Assembly: GCA_026120185.1 (NCBI GenBank)
Contig: JANUWF010002120.1
Span: forward strand, 434,001 to 498,000
From: Voacanga thouarsii
Taxonomy: Eukaryota; Streptophyta; Magnoliopsida; Gentianales; Apocynaceae
Direction of reading: 5' to 3'
DNA length: 64,000 nt
The number at the start of each line of letters is the position of its first letter. Positions within the stretch are counted from its first letter, which is position 1. Positions 23,880 through 36,384 of this stretch are shown one piece after another. Both the position numbers and the translations under genes were made by a program. The notes below the pieces were generated by a model, which worked only from the letters and a program-made list of their open reading frames with translations, made no database searches and was not told where the DNA came from.

Positions 23880-25601
23880 TTGTTCTTATTTTCTCTCTAA
23901 AATATTTTTCCTATTTAACCCTCAAGCTATCTCCCTATTTTCACCTCAAGCAAAAATTACCATTTTGCCCTTCTTACTCAACAAACACAATTAAGCCCTC
24001 GAGACTATCAAACACAAATCCAAAGCATATAAAATCATATAAAAATATATTTAAACATGCATTAAAATATGATATGCATCCCAACCCCCTTACTCTAAGG
24101 TTGGTTCCGATTGGGGTTTCACATAACTTGTGTAATTTACATGTGATAGGACATGTTTGACCTCAGTTCTTTCAAGGCATGCAAATAAGATTGCTAAGCA
24201 ACTCTAGAGCAATGGAATCTATGAATGGGTGATCAAGTAGAAGACCAAGCTTAAGAGATTGCATACCAAGAAATCCTTATGCAAGAACTTTATACTATGA
24301 ATTGTTGGTAAGGTATTATCTGTGTAAATTCATTTGTCTTCTTTTCCTTATGATTCAATTTATTTCTACCTTAAAGCACACAAACAAAAATATTTTAAAG
24401 TTTTATATCTCAGAATTTTGGATTGATTAGTTTAGATAACTTTGCATCCAACAGATTCGTCCAAAATCCTGTGAACAGTGTTAAATCGATTTTGCCTAAA
24501 AAAATGCCATTTTAGACTTACCTTTTGGATGCACCATCATCTAAAACTCTAAAAAATCTGATAGCATGAAACTAGCCATTGCTGTCCTATTTTTCACTTC
24601 TATAAAAGTCATTTAAACCCGACTTTCTGTAAGATTTTTGTTCTATCTTTCTTAAAAACACTCTTACACTTTAGAAAATAGAAATATTCCTTTCCGTTGT
24701 ACTTCAAAGGTGAAATTGAATTGTTCAAAAGGCAAAAGGCTATTGGAGCTTATATGTTCATATCTGCACAAACTTGTGGGCTATTTCTATAAGTTTTCCT
24801 TCATTCTATCTGATATAAAGATTGTGGTATAAAACCCAGTTGGGGTGAACCTTGTTTAGTGAATGTATTAAGGTTGTGGTGTAAAACTAAGTTGGGGTGA
24901 ACTTTGATTATGTGTTTGAAGAGGTTAGGTGTAAATCCAAATTGGTCATTCTCTTATGTAAGATTGGTGTAGCCTACCACCATTAATTTGGGAAAAAGAT
25001 TTCAGTGATTGTGTTGAAATTCTTAAGTAGGTATTTAAGATAGTGGATGTGGATCGGTTGAGGATCGAACCACTATAAATCCTTGTGTCTTCTCTTTTTC
25101 ATTTTATTCGCATTCCACTATTGCATTTTTTACTGGTTATGAGAACAAAAAATTTTATCTCAATCTCTGCATTTGTTGATCAGTTTTAAAGACCTTTATA
25201 TTCTACAAAAAGTTTGTATTTAATGCCTCAACTCCCATCTTTAAAACAATCATCTTCTTGCATTTAGTGGTGCTTTAAAAGATTCTTGTTTGCATTCCAT
25301 CAGCTGCGAAGCAATCTGTCTTTGTGAACAAAAGCACTACACTCCTCTTTGCATTCATTGTTTTAATCAAAGACTTTTATGCAGTTGGGTAAAAATGTTG
25401 TTGTTGTTTTATCTACCCATCTTAACTATAAATCTTATTTCTAGCATTTAGTAGAGTGTTAAAAGTTCTTTGACTGAACATTCAAGTCTGCATTTTTCTT
25501 TAAACTAAAACTTTGATCAGCTATAGCAAAAAAGACATTAAAGATTTTTTAAATCGCACTTGTTTGCTATAAACCTTATTCACCCCCTCTAAGGTTTATC
25601 A

Positions 25602-25816
25602 GACTTTTATCCAATCTTAAAATCAAGGAGTACTTCCAAGTAAAATCATATTCTTCTCATATTTTAATCTACTAGTTCCCTAAGAAAATTACCTTGTTTA
25701 CTAAAATAAGCTAAATCACCTTCCCAAACCCATGAATAGCTATTTAATTACATCCTTAGATAGTTTACTCTACATATCCTAGAATCACTTCCACGCTATC
25801 TAGGCAATAGCCATGG
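25602..25816. other. Short spacer between copia-1 and block D
   Basis: About 215 bp of AT-rich sequence with no gene or repeat that I can identify. It should be the original flank of copia-1. Confidence 0.5.
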
Positions 25817-25835
25817 TGTAACATCCCACAACTAC

Positions 25836-26707
25836 TGATGAGACTCCGCTTCAAGGAGGGAGAGGTGTGACAATGCAAAGACAAGGGCCGGTGACAAAGG
25901 TGGACGAAACTCGACCAAAAAGGAGGCTACCAGAGGACGGCCGACGCCGGCTCCAAGCATCCAAATCGGCGCCGGCTCCAATCTGCCCCAGCAGCCGCCT
26001 CAAATCACAACAAGACCAGCCCAAAGACAGAACACAGTCGGCACCGACTGTGATGTCCAAACCGGCACTGGCTCCATCCTGGGCAACCGATGACAGCCTC
26101 GCATTTTTAATATTTTCTCCGATTTTCTTTAATTTTAATTGCTTGTAAAGACTTTTTATGACCCTAATCTGTAATAGAACCTCAGGGATTACTTAGCTTG
26201 GGTTAGGGTAGTATAAATAGAACTTTTAGTGATTTGAAAACATAATACACTTCATTTTAATTCAAATTTGAGAGAGAATCTTGAGAGACCCTAGCCTCCT
26301 TGTTCATCTTGTTCAAGTCCAAGCTTAAGGGTTAGTCCTCCTTTTGTAAGAGTCTATAAATCTTTTGGATAATCCAATGTTGTTTTCTTTGAATAGGTCT
26401 TAGTTGCTTTGTTCTTCTAAGGTTTGTTTGAAATTCAATATTTGGATGCCTATTTTCCCTATTCTATTTGTTCTTATTTGCCTTTGTTTCTTCAAGGATA
26501 TTGGGGTGAGAATATAGCAGAACTTTCTACTCATCTTGAGGGTTTTTGAGGTTTTGTTCTTCAAGGGTTTGAAAGAGTGTAAATAGTTAGGTTACTTTCT
26601 CCTTTTGTCACAAGGAAAATATCTGTTTTAGGTCCCATTGTTTGAGCTGAACACATAGCCAACAAAAACACCACAATACCAAGAAAAGCCACACAAGATT
26701 CGTATCA
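25836..26707 (+). mobile_element. Solo LTR of the gypsy family, inside block D
   Basis: An 872 bp unit starts TGATGAGACTCC and ends ACAAGATTCGTATCA. It is the reverse complement of the gypsy LTR as that lies at 954-1945. The 5 bp TSD is ACTAC (25831-25835) against ACCAC (26708-26712). No internal gypsy sequence adjoins it, so it is a product of LTR-LTR recombination. It sits 19 bp inside block D. Confidence 0.87.
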
Positions 26708-29679
26708 ACCACAGGGCCTGAATGGTTGCGGATGTCACCCATCGTAATGACAATGGGTCTTTATAATAATACAATTTAATAATAAATAAATTCAGAGACT
26801 TAATAATTCCAAATGAAATTATTTTATGACCTCTAAATATTTACTTATACAAACTATGACTACAAAGCCTCCTAGATCTAAACCCAAATAATAATAAGGT
26901 AGAAGAGTTCAAAATACATCAACTAATTTCTTCGGGTCTTGCCTTTATACAAATCCAGGTATGCTAAAAAACCTGCTTGAAAAGTATGAAAAAAATTTGT
27001 GTGAGATAGAATATATTTCAATAAGTCCTATAGTGTTCTGTGAAAAGTTTTAGTAACACTATTTTTGTGATGCATGATTGAAAGTATTGGAATGGTGAAC
27101 AAATTCATTATTTCTTGTCAAAAAGAATTTATAATGAAATTGTTGAAGTATAGCTCTTTTTTTCGGGAAAATAGATTCTCAACGTCATAACATGGTGTAT
27201 AATATAAACTTTGGGCTTTTTAATAATAATTCATTCCGTATTTTCGACATACATTTCATTATCAAAGGATTTACATTATTATCGCATTTGGAAGAAATAT
27301 TATTTCAACCGATATTGCCACACTGGCCCGTATAAGATTTATAATCCCACATCATTAATTAGTATGAATAACCCAATGCATACGCCGCAATTAAACATAC
27401 GATAACCATCATCATGGTTTGCTACACTGGCCCGAGTGTCCCATGCCTGTCCCTCTATTTCCATCTTTGGATAACGTATGCTAGCTAAGGATGACTAAAC
27501 ATCAAATACTGGCACCCCATGAAATAAGAGACCACAATCCAGAGGTGGCCACCAACTGGACGGCGTTCTCAAACCCATGTAAGTTATTATCGGTGTAAAG
27601 TCCCTTTAAGTACTCAAGGATCACATCACTTCAAAGCTTACTACAATGTCTCAATATTTCCATAGCCCAATCATTTCCATAACATTTTCCATTCCGAAGA
27701 TATTTGTTTTCCCAAAATGACTTTGAATATAAACACATATAATTTGAGTCCATTCTGATATTTCATAAAATCATATTCTCATGTTATGGCTTTTGCGACA
27801 TTTATGCATGAAATGCAATCATAATTTTCTTAATGAAATTCATGCAAGGTTTCCAAATCATTTCATCATATGGGTATGACTTATCAAACTAAAGCATGCT
27901 TAAATAGTGCATATCATTTATGCTTCCAAATGATTCATAATATTTTCAATAAAATAAATTAGCATGCTTTATAATATTTTACTCATAAAAGAGTTTTATT
28001 GAAAACATTGTGTGGATGTGGGGACTTACCTTTAGTCCTAGTCAAAAACAAAAAAGCGTTTGATCCTATGCATGGTATTTCACTCATTGACCTCCTACGA
28101 GATCTATCATATGAACAGGACTTATATCAATTTCCTATCATTCACATCACACATACATATCTCCCTACTTGCAACCTATACTTATTACACTTAACCTTTA
28201 TTCTATGCCACTTGGTAAACTATTATCACTAATCAAATATCATAGCACTTAGTAACACAATGAATATATACTTAACATGTCACACATAAGAACATAAGAA
28301 TATTAACCATTGTTAGCATTCTTTTACTACAAATGGAAGTAATATAAATACTTATTAGTTATATTAAAATTCTAAATTTTTCCTACCATGGCACACTTTT
28401 GTATTTTTGCCATTACTTTTGATTTACAAAACCGATTAACCTCAAATTTATGCCAAAATGCTCCAAAGATCCTTAGTTACAAAATTATGAAGTCCTTTCA
28501 GATTGCTCATGAACTGGCAGAAAACTACTGGGAGCAAAACATCCCAGAATTTTTATGTTACAAAACATTTTTCATGCTAAATTCATACTCCAACTATTCT
28601 AGATTCATTTTACTACTTAAACATCAAGTGATTCACTTCAAAACTCTTATTCCCATCACAAAATCATCCTAATTATAGCCATGATAAAAGCCAAAAAATC
28701 TCATAATTATCAAAACCAAAATCGGCAGCTTGAATAACAATTATCAAGCTTTAATTTTATATACTAATCACACGCTTTAATTCATTTTCTTTCTTCTATC
28801 ATTTAGTCCTAAATTCAGCCATGAATATTCTTCCATCACCCTTCCAAAACATCATCAAATAGCAGAAAATTGCACCAAATCAATCCATAAGTTCATCACC
28901 ACATAAATCACCAACAAAACTACATTACAACAATTTTAGCACATCAAGTATCACAAAGCTATTCAAGTATTCATAATTCATGTCTAAACATGCATCATAA
29001 TAACCTATATTATGCATAGAATGAGTAAGGTTATCTTAAGAAGAACAAGATTTTACCTTTCTAAGTGAATTAGCCAAATTGCCAGCTTTTCCTCTTTTCT
29101 TGCTATTTTTCTCACTATTTCTTTTTTTTTTTTCTTTCTCTCAAGCTTTTTCTTTCTTCTCTTATTTTTCTTTCCCTTTCTCTCCCTTAATTTTAGTAGC
29201 CCTCTCTCTCCCTTGTTCTCTCAATTTTCCAACCTTAGAATCTTGCATTTGATCTCCTATTTATAAAAGTTTAGGAAGCTTGCATGATAAGCTTAAGTGG
29301 TGACTCACCTAGGTGACTAAGCTAGTTAATTAAATGCTATAATGACTCACCCTTATGACTCACCATGTGCAGAATATTGTAGATGATTTTGGAGGGTTTT
29401 AGAATAATAGAGAAATATTTAGAACATTATAGCAATAAATAAATAAATATTAATAAAATAAATATTTATTAATATAAAAAATAGTAGGTCTCATATGTGA
29501 CACCTTACATAAACTTTATAAAGAATTTTGGGCCCACCAACTAGGTGTTCAAATAGCAATTTTCTTCCCATTTTTAAAACAGAAGAAGAATTCAAATTAA
29601 AATTCTCTTCCTCAAATATAAATTTTAATATAATATAAAATATAAACTATTATAATATATATGTATAGAATATAAGCTT

Positions 29680-29800
<121 letters not shown>

Positions 29801-30298
29801 TCATGTTCATGAATTCAATTTGGCAATTGAATAGGAAATACGTTTCCTAGCTAACATATGTAAGGCCATATAATATAATAATAATGATAGTGAGAATAAA
29901 TAAATAATTACTTAAAACATTCTTAGAATAAAATATTATATTTCTTTAAACAAAAGATAATTTATTTCTTATATAAAAAATGTAATTTATCTTATTGAAA
30001 AGAATACTAGTATTTTATATATAAAATATAGAGAAATATATTTTATTTTAGCTTTTCACATAAAAATAATATATGATAAAAATTTCTCTACTTAATAATT
30101 TAGGAAACAGCTAATTATATCTTAAAACTTTGCACAATACCATCAAAATAGCTAAGCAGCAAATATCATTCAAATAACAATTACTTAGTAAAAAAGGCTA
30201 GGGCACATAATAACATTACAAGAAAAATATTATAATGCATGCCCACATTACTGCAGGATTCCTACTTGAATACGGGGTATTACATATGGGGTCACCAA

Positions 30299-31576
30299 TG
30301 TTAGCCCTAAGGGCTTTCTTTTATATTTTGATTTATGACAAATGTTGATATAGACTAAATTATTAATTTCCTGTGATAGGACATGGTTAATCTCTATTCT
30401 TCTAAAGTCTTCAGATAAGAATTGTTGACAACCTCTTCAGCTGATTTCAAGATTAGAAGATCAAATGAGAAAATTATAGTATGAGAAGTTATATATCATG
30501 AAAGCTCTTTTTGAAGAATGATAGACTAGGAAGTGTTATTAATGTATATTTATTAATTCATATGTCTTCTTATCTTTTGATTCATTTGACTTTACCTTGA
30601 AGCTTCAAAGGAGATGATTTTCAAAGTTTTTAAAATTCACAAAATTTTGGATGGAACAGTCTGAATCCAAAAGGTTCATCCAAAATCCTATAAAGCGGGT
30701 TGAAAATTTTCTATCAAGAATGTGCCATTTTAGACTTACCTTTTGGATGCATCTTCGTCCAAAACTCTAATGAGTTTAAACAGAAAATTTTGTAGCCATT
30801 TTTTTATGACCGTTGGCACTCCACTTTTTGGCTCTATAAATAGCCCTTAAAGCAAGATTAGAAGTAGGATTTTTGAAACATTCATCTTAGAAACTTTATT
30901 ACTCAATACTTTCAAAAATCTCCTTTTATCTAGCTTCAATATGAGTTCATTATGTATCGAAGACAAAAGTAATTTGTGACTTGTATCCAAGAAAACATCT
31001 ACTCAAGTAAGTGAGTTTATCTCTGTTCTATTAATTTTCAATTCTCTGTTGTTGTGCAAGGTTGTGGTGTAAAACCCATAGGGGTGAGCCTTGTGTTTTG
31101 TGTATGTTCAATGTTATGTGGTAAATTCCATTGGGGTGATCCTTGTTTTGTGTTTGTGTCAAGATTGTGGAGTAAAACCTAGTGAGGTGATCATTGATGT
31201 GTTTGAGAGGTTGTGAAAAACCTAGTGTGGTGATCCTCTCTTGTATGTGAATCGGTTTCATTAAGTGAGGTTAATGAAATAGGGTTGAAAATCCTTAAGT
31301 GTGAGGCTTAAGGTAGTGGACGTAGATCATTGTTGATCAAACCACTATACATCTCTTGTCTCATTTTATTCAGTGGTTCATGTACTATTTTTTATGATCT
31401 TTCACTGTCTAAATCTGGATATACATCTAGGAGTACTTGGATAGCTTTCTATGCATCTATAAAGTCAGTCCAAGTATCTTGGTGTTCATTCTTGTTCAGC
31501 ATTTTAGACAATTCGAAAAAATCGTTTTTGCTTGCCAAAAACCTTATTCACACCCCCCTCTCTCTAAGGTTTTTCA
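30299..31576 (+). repeat. 5' LTR of copia-2
   Basis: It is 1278 bp, TG to CA. A minisatellite of units like GGTTGTGGTGTAAAACCCAT lies at about 31058-31230. It has fewer units than in the 3' LTR. Confidence 0.93.
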
Positions 31577-31578
31577 TT

Positions 31579-31590
31579 TGGTATCAAAGA
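31579..31590 (+). other. Primer-binding site of copia-2
   Basis: TGGTATCAAAGA lies two bases after the 5' LTR. It is a good match to the initiator tRNA-Met type TGGTATCARAGC. Confidence 0.85.
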
Positions 31591-31636
31591 AAGGTCTACA
31601 TACTCTTGGTTTAACAGTCTTATAGAAAAGATCTTA

Positions 31637-32656
31637 ATGGCAAGCTCATCCTCTCTTCCATATGTTGAAGGGTCTTCAACAAATCGTCCTCATTTGTTTA
31701 ATGGAAGCAACTATACTTTCTGAAAAAATAGGATGAAAATTTATGTGTATTCTATTAACTTCGAGTTATGGAGTTTAATAGAGAATGGTCCTTTTATTCC
31801 ATCAATCATGGTCCTTTTATTCCATCAAAGATGATTGATGGCATAAAAATACCTAAACAGAATGATGAGTATAGTGTGGAAGACAATGCGAAAATGACTC
31901 TAAATTTTCAAGCTATGAACATTTTGCGCTGCGCACTAGATGCTACTGAATACAACTGTGTTAGTGGTTGTGATTTAGCCCATGATATGTGGAGATTGCT
32001 AGAAGTCACCCATGAAGGGACTAACTAAGTCAAAGGATCGAAACTAGGGCTTCTTATTCATGATGATGAATTATTTACTATGAGGCCAAATGAAAGCATC
32101 ACAGATGTTCACAAATTTTACTAATATCTCATATGGTCTGAAAGCTTACAGAAAGGTTTATTCCCTTGGGGAACAAAACCAGAAAATTCTTGATGCTTTA
32201 CCAAAAAGCTAGCAGCCTAAAACTCTTGCTGTAGAAGAATCCAAGGATTTAAAATCCTTACCTACTGAAGAGTTGATCGGATCTCTTTTAACTCATGAGA
32301 TGAAGTTTAAAAGATTTCATGAATCTAATGATCATGATAGAGGTAGAAAAGGGATTACTCTAAAGGCTGAAAATGAAGATGGAGAAACAAGTCCTTCGAA
32401 AAGCAGTGAAGGCATGGAAATAGACAGTGATGACTTGACAATGATAGCAAAGAAATTCAGAAGGATGTTCAATAAAGGAAACTACAAATGAGGAAGGAAG
32501 CTTATAAGAAAGAAAGGACAAACCTCCGGCTTCAAACCTTAATACTTTGAATGTAAAAGCACGGATCACTTCATTGCAGACTGTCCAGTTGCAAAAGGCA
32601 AGGAAAGGAAAACGTCTAAGAAAAAGAAAGACCTGAAGGTCAAGAAAGGTAAAGGA
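31637..32656 (+). pseudogene. copia-2 gag
   Basis: It starts at ATG 31637 (MASSSSLPYVEG, RPHLFNGSNYTF). The next recognisable segments are KMIDGIKIPKQNDEYS, VSGCDLAHDMWRLLEVTHEG and EELIGSLLTHEMKFKRF, typical of SIRE-lineage gag. A TGG-to-TGA stop falls near 31722. A short tandem duplication (two copies of TGGTCCTTTTATTCCATCAA at 31787-31833) shifts the frame, and further stops occur near 32026, 32122 and 32488. The CCHC knuckle at 32543-32587 reads YFECKSTDHFIADC, so the first cysteine is replaced by tyrosine. Confidence 0.85.
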
Positions 32657-33655
32657 TTGATGGGAGCTTGGGACTTAAATGAAGATGAGTCTAAAAATGA
32701 GGAATCTGAGGAAGAAACTACCAACATTTGCTTCATGGCCTTAGAAAATGAGGTAAACCTTTCAACATCAGATTGCATGTCTAATTCGCATATATCTATG
32801 ACTGAAGAGCATGTGAACCCTAATGAATTGTTATGTGATATGTTTTATGAATTAAAAAAACTGTCCAGAAAAAAGAAAGAGTTAAAGTTGAAGGTTAATT
32901 ATCTGATGAAAGAAAATGAAGCCTTGTTGAATGACAACAAAATGTCTTTTGAAACACATATATGTGACAAAATTGAAAAAGATGTGATCATGACAACTTT
33001 GCATCACGCATCTCTGCAAAATAAAAGCCTTTGTGATAAAGTTCAAACTCTTGAATGCATGGTTAGCACCTTTGATGATATGAAAATTAGAGTAAATGAT
33101 CTTACCAATTGCATTGAAAAATTTACAAATGGTAAATGCAATCTGGAAAAGCTACTCAAAACTCAACATCATTTTGGTAATCGAAGTAGCTTAGGATATA
33201 AACATGAGGATAAAAACAAAATATGCATGCCCAGATTTGTTTATGCTGGAAATCGAAGTGGCCTAGGATATAAACATGAGGATAAAGGTAAAATATGCAT
33301 GCCCAGATTTATTTATGCTGGAAATCGAAGTGGCCTAGGATATAAACATGAGGATAAAGGTAAAATATGCATGCCCAGATTTATTTTAGTGGAAAATCAA
33401 AGTAGCTTAGGATATGAACATAGGAATAACTACAAAGAGAACAAGTTTCAATATGTTAAACCTACTTCTTCTCACAGCACATACAAGGCATGCACATATT
33501 GTAAAAAACCTGGACATATAGTTTCAAGATGTCTTGTTAAAAGAAAAGTGGAATCCGGTGGAGTTACTTTCTGGAAAATCAAAGAAAATGTTACTAACCT
33601 TCATGGACCCAAGAAAGTATGGGTACCAAAAATCATCTCTTCTTCTTATGTATAG
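32657..33655 (+). pseudogene. copia-2 gag-pol linker with 24-residue repeats and second zinc knuckle
   Basis: An open segment of 332 codons holds an acidic start (NEDESKNEESEEETTN), a likely coiled-coil stretch rich in Lys, Leu and Glu, three 24-residue repeats of the type GNRSGLGYKHEDKGKICMPR, and CTYCKKPGHIVSRC, a complete C-X2-C-X4-H-X4-C zinc knuckle. It ends at a TAG (33653-33655) in the frame that continues into the protease, probably a CAG-to-TAG change. In SIRE-type elements gag and pol are encoded collinearly here. Confidence 0.82.
33176..33391 (+). repeat. 72 bp in-frame tandem repeat, three copies
   Basis: Copies start at 33176, 33248 and 33320. Copies 2 and 3 are nearly identical, and a decayed fourth start (ENQSSLGYEH) follows. 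The unit is exactly 24 codons, so expansion kept the frame. Confidence 0.93.
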
Positions 33656-34675
33656 GCATGGTCTTTAAGCTTCACCAAGTGGTTCTTGGATAGTGGTTGT
33701 TCAAGACACATGACTGGAAATGCAACTTTGTTAGAAGATATTCAGACCATAAATAAAGGATTTTTTACGTTTGGAGACAAGAAGAAATGGAAGATTCTCG
33801 GCATTGGTAATATTGGTAAAGGTTCCTTAACATTTATAAAGCATGTTTTACTTATTAATGATTTGAAATATAATCTGCTCAGCATTAGCCAACTTTGTGA
33901 CAATGGTTACAAAGTCATTTTTGAAAAAGATTCTTGCTCTATACTTGATGGTGGAAATCTCGAAATCATCTTTACTGCTAAACGCATGGGAAATCTATAT
34001 GTGTTTTATCTTAATGACCTTGTAGCAAATGGAATTAGATGCTTATCCGTTCATGACAATGATGGTCATATTTAGCCTAGAAGATTAGGTCATGTATATT
34101 TTGATTTGTTAAACAAATTGTCCTCAAAAGAACTTGTTAGGGGGCTTCCAAAAATGAAATTTGATAAATACAAAATCTGTAATGCATGTCAATTTGGGAA
34201 GTAAATCAAAACCTCTTTTAAACTAAAGAAAATGATTTGTATCTCAAAACCTCCTGAATTAGTTCATATGGATTTATTTGGACCTACAAGGACTGCTAGT
34301 CTTAGGGGTAAAAAATATGCATATGTAATTGTTGATGATTTCTCTAGATTTACCTGGACCTTACTTCTTGGTCAAAAGGATGGAGCCTTTACTGAATTTT
34401 CAAAAATGATTAAGCACGTCCAAAACTCGATTGGATGCAAATTGATTTCTATTAGAAGTGACAATGGCAAAAAATTTTGTAACAACGAATTTACTCACTT
34501 CTGTGATGAAAATGGAGTCTTTCATAATTTTTCAGCAGCTAAAACTCCTCAACAAAATAATGTTGTTGAAAGGAAAAATCGGACTTTGCAGGAAATGGCT
34601 AGATCAATGCCTTGTGAAAATGCTCTTCCAAAATACTTTTGGGCAAAGCTATTAACACAGCATGCTATACAATAA
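33656..34675 (+). pseudogene. copia-2 protease and integrase
   Basis: The protease active-site region reads WFLDSGCSRHMTG at about 33671. The integrase zinc domain follows (RRLGHVYFDLLNKL, ICNACQFGK) with stops at 34073 and 34202. The core shows PPELVHMDLFGPTRTASLRG, YVIVDDFSRFTW, IRSDNGKKF and TPQQNNVVERKNRTLQ, giving visible D, D and E positions. A frameshift near 34640 moves the C-terminal part into the next frame (YFWAKLL against AINTACYTINR). Confidence 0.88.
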
Positions 34676-36384
34676 ACCGAGTTATGTTAAGACCATTTTT
34701 AAGAAAAACTCCATTTGAACTTATGTTTGACAAAACTCCTATCTCTTATTTTAAAGTTTTTGGATGTAAATGTTTTATTCTAAATACAAGAGATAATCTT
34801 GAAAATTTTGATAGTAAGTCCGATGAGGCCATATTTCTTGGATATTCTTCCAACAAGAAAGCTTATAGAGTATACAATAAAAGAACACTTTGTGTGGAAG
34901 AATCTGTGCATGTTGTATTTGATGAATCTAACATTTATACTTCAAAAAGAGATGATGATGATGTAGGAAATTCAAATAAAGTTAAGTTAGATCATGTTAA
35001 AGCTCTAACATTAGATACTCATGCAAAAGAAGAAGAGATTGAAGAATTGCATATTGAACAAGAGAAAGAACAAACTGAAGATTCTGCAAATCATCAATTG
35101 CTGAAGGACTGGAAATACAAATCAAGCCATCTAAATGAGCAAATTATTGGAGATCCAAATAAGGAGTTAAAACTCAATGGTATTTTATTGACAACTTTGC
35201 TCTTCTTTCAAATATTGAACCTAGCAGCATTGATATTGCATTACATGATGAAAATGCATGATGAATTTTGGATTATTGCCATGCAAGAAGAGTTAAATCA
35301 ATTTGAAAGAAATCAAGTTTGGAAACTTGTTCCTAGACCGCATGATCATCCAGTTATTGGGACAAAATGGCTTTTTAGAAATAAACTTGATGAAAATGGA
35401 GTTGTAATTAGAAATAAAGCTAGATTGGTGGCTCAAGGATTTAATCAAGAAGAAGGCATTGACTATGATAAAACATTCGCTCCTGTTGCTAGACTAGAAT
35501 CACTTCGAATGTTACTTACCTTTACATCCTTTAAAAATTTCAAACTCTATCAAATGGATGTCAAAAGTGCCTTTATAAATGGCTTTATTGAAGAGGAAGT
35601 GTACGTTAAGTAGTCACCTGGTTTTACTCATGAGCTTTTTCCAAATCATGTTTTCGAACTCTCTAAAGCTCTCTATGGATTAAAGCAAGCTCCAAGAGCT
35701 TGGTATGAAAGGCTTAGTGGTTTCCTAATCTTAAAAGGACTTTCTAGAGGCTTAATTGACAATTCCTTTTTCATCAAATCTGATAGTTCTGGTGACTTAC
35801 TAATTGTCCAAATCTATGTTGATGATATTATTTTTGGCGCTACTAACGACTCTTTGTGCAAGATGTTTGCTAAGACTATGCAGTAAGAAATTGAAATGAG
35901 TATGATGGGAGAATTGAACTTTTTTCTCGAACTGCAAATTAAGCAAACCAAGGACAGAATCTTTATAAACCAAGCTAAGTATGCCAAAGAGTTGCTCAAA
36001 AGGTTTGGAATGAATGAAGCAAAAGAAATTAGTACACCTATGAGTCCGATCATAAAACTTGACCAAGATAAAAAGGGTAAGAAGGTACATGAACGTAAAT
36101 ATAGAGGTATGATTGGAAGTCTACTATATCTTACTGCTAGTAGACTAGATATCATGTTTTCAGTATGTCTTTGTGCTCGATTTCAATCTTGTCTGAAGGA
36201 ATCACATTTAAGTGCAGTTAAACACATACTTCGATATCTGATTGGCACACATGATTATGAATTATGGTATCCACATACTAATACTTTTGATCTTATAGGA
36301 TATACTGATACAGATTATGCAGGATGTCTGGATACAATGACTGGGTCTCCAGAAATCAAACTATTATTTGTGGTTATCGAGTGA
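34639..36384 (+). pseudogene. copia-2 integrase C-terminus, reverse transcriptase and truncated RNase H
   Basis: The integrase tail has FKVFGCKCFILNTRD and EAIFLGYSSNKKAYRVYN. RT has NQVWKLVPRP, GTKWLFRNKLDENG, RLVAQGFNQEEGIDYDKTFA and MDVKSAFINGF. A TAG at 35611 (likely from CAG) follows. Then come ALYGLKQAPRAWYE and the catalytic YVDD at 35815-35826. A TAA at about 35884 interrupts MQ-EIEMSMMGEL. RNase H begins with GYTDTDYAGC (about 36300) but most of the domain is missing. Its frame stops at 36382-36384. Confidence 0.9.

Larger units (their letters stand above)
13644..24123 (-). mobile_element. Block B: giant solo-LTR-like unit, split by a copia solo LTR
   Basis: It starts TGTAACACCCC and ends GGGGTTTCACA, with TSD TAACT at 13639-13643 and 24124-24128. 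Its own sequence is 13644-17276 plus 23390-24123, about 4.37 kb, so the outer 24 kb edge belongs to B rather than C. In sense (minus) it carries the tRNA-like module (23812-23879), AAG|GTAAGT (16150-16142), a GA/CT array (16018-16055) and the palindrome (14437-14448). It has no retroelement domain. The solo-LTR reading rests on the TSD and the TG/CA ends. Confidence 0.85.
13582..25601 (+). repeat. 3' LTR of copia-1, split by block B
   Basis: It starts TATTAGCACTATGGGC after the PPT, corresponding to TGTTAGCCCTAAGGGC in copia-2, and ends CTCTAAGGTTTATCA, corresponding to CTCTAAGGTTTTTCA. Its own sequence is 13582-13643 plus 24129-25601, about 1.5 kb. Shared landmarks include GTGATAGGACATG (about 24144), the ACCTTTTGGATGCA block (about 24520) and a degenerate array of GGTTGTGGTGTAAAAC units at 24828-24980. 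It is clearly more diverged than the LTR pair of copia-2. Confidence 0.85.

Noticed and set aside
25867..26148. A 93-codon GC-rich ORF as a gene
   Set aside because: It lies within the gypsy solo LTR and follows its GC-rich repeat patch. The other LTR copies do not keep this frame.
33176..33391. CRISPR-like array
   Set aside because: The units are directly adjacent 72 bp coding repeats without spacers, in a plant retrotransposon.
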